The notes below the pieces were generated by a model. It ran no database searches. It had not been told where the DNA came from and saw only the letters and a list, made by a program, of their open reading frames with translations. The translations under genes were made by a program, and so were the position numbers. Positions 6,960 to 7,067 of a DNA stretch of 7,067 nucleotides are shown here, piece after piece (the first letter of the stretch is position 1; every line of letters begins with the position of its first letter). This stretch comes from an uncultured Collinsella sp. (lineage in GTDB: Bacteria > Actinomycetota > Coriobacteriia > Coriobacteriales > Coriobacteriaceae): the NCBI GenBank assembly GCA_900546105.1, contig URBP01000094.1, positions 1-7,067 of the forward strand. Direction: 5' to 3'.

Positions 6960-6989
6960 ATTGTAGCCCGTTAACGGAAGATGCGACAA
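6960..6989 (-). promoter_or_regulatory. Sigma-70-type promoter of the acpS operon
   Basis: On the minus strand TTGTCG (6984-6989, four of six matches to TTGACA) is followed after 18 bases by TACAAT (6960-6965, five of six matches to TATAAT). Transcription would start near 6952-6953, giving a leader of about 22 bases that holds the acpS ribosome site. The promoter lies between the hairpin at the right edge and acpS, which fits a separate transcription unit. The spacer contains a 10-bp palindrome (6968-6977). No experimental start site is known to me. Confidence 0.65.
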
Positions 6990-7035
6990 ACGAGGGCCAT
7001 AAAACACAGCGAGTTTGTTAGATCTGGTATATAAC

Positions 7036-7067
7036 GCAAAAGGGGGGAGGCCGCCAGGCCTCCCCCC
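7036..7067 (-). terminator. Strong hairpin terminator of the transcription unit to the right
   Basis: An 11-bp perfect stem (7042-7052 with 7057-7067) encloses the 4-base loop GCCA. On the minus strand the stem is followed by TTTTGCG, a short T-tract typical of a rho-independent terminator. The gene it serves lies outside the window. The window ends exactly at the last stem base, so a T-run on the plus strand, and thus bidirectional action, cannot be judged. Confidence 0.8.

Noticed and set aside
6986..7018. Inverted repeat ACAAAC (6986-6991) and GTTTGT (7013-7018) upstream of acpS, partly overlapping the -35 element
   Set aside because: Only 6 bp with a 21-base loop. This is easily chance in an AT-rich leader, and the wide spacing does not match a usual operator without conservation data.
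1..7067. CRISPR arrays, tRNA or rRNA genes, insertion sequences, phage or toxin-antitoxin genes
   Set aside because: No repeat-spacer pattern, cloverleaf, transposase motif or small paired gene was seen. Nearly the whole window is taken up by six conserved housekeeping genes.

Overview
This window looks like chromosomal housekeeping DNA from a moderately GC-rich actinobacterium, most likely a Collinsella-like member of the Coriobacteriia. That assignment is an inference from memory. It rests on the gene order acpS-nnr-alr-tsaE-tsaB-rimI-tsaD, which resembles the order I know from other Actinobacteria, and on the fusion of the last three genes into one reading frame. No species can be fixed without a database search.

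All six genes lie on the minus strand, so the operon reads from right to left. At the right edge (7036-7067) a strong GC-rich hairpin with a T-run on the minus strand ends the transcription unit further right. A good sigma-70-type promoter (6960-6989) follows, with a short leader. Then come acpS (holo-acyl-carrier-protein synthase), nnr (bifunctional NAD(P)H-hydrate repair enzyme), alr (alanine racemase), a family 4 uracil-DNA glycosylase with an iron-sulfur cluster, tsaE (ATPase of tRNA t6A synthesis), and a 794-residue TsaB-RimI-TsaD fusion. Gaps between genes are 0, 2, 8 and 12 bases, and the last pair overlaps by 14 bases, so one co-transcribed unit is very likely. A second hairpin at 5-27 closes the operon on the left.

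The genes serve different basic functions: activation of acyl carrier protein for lipid synthesis, repair of hydrated NAD(P)H, D-alanine supply for the cell wall, removal of uracil from DNA, and the t6A37 modification of ANN-decoding tRNAs together with acetylation of a ribosomal protein. TsaE and the fusion together supply three of the four bacterial t6A proteins; TsaC/TsaC2 is not in the window.

I found no mobile element, phage gene, CRISPR array, tRNA, rRNA or defence system, and no convincing new system. The points most worth a second look are the three-domain fusion, an AcpS that lacks the usual histidine of its C-terminal S-x-S-H-T motif and carries an extra tail of about 53 residues, the glycosylase gene placed between alr and tsaE, a palindrome inside the acpS promoter, and the shared stem sequence of the two flanking terminators.
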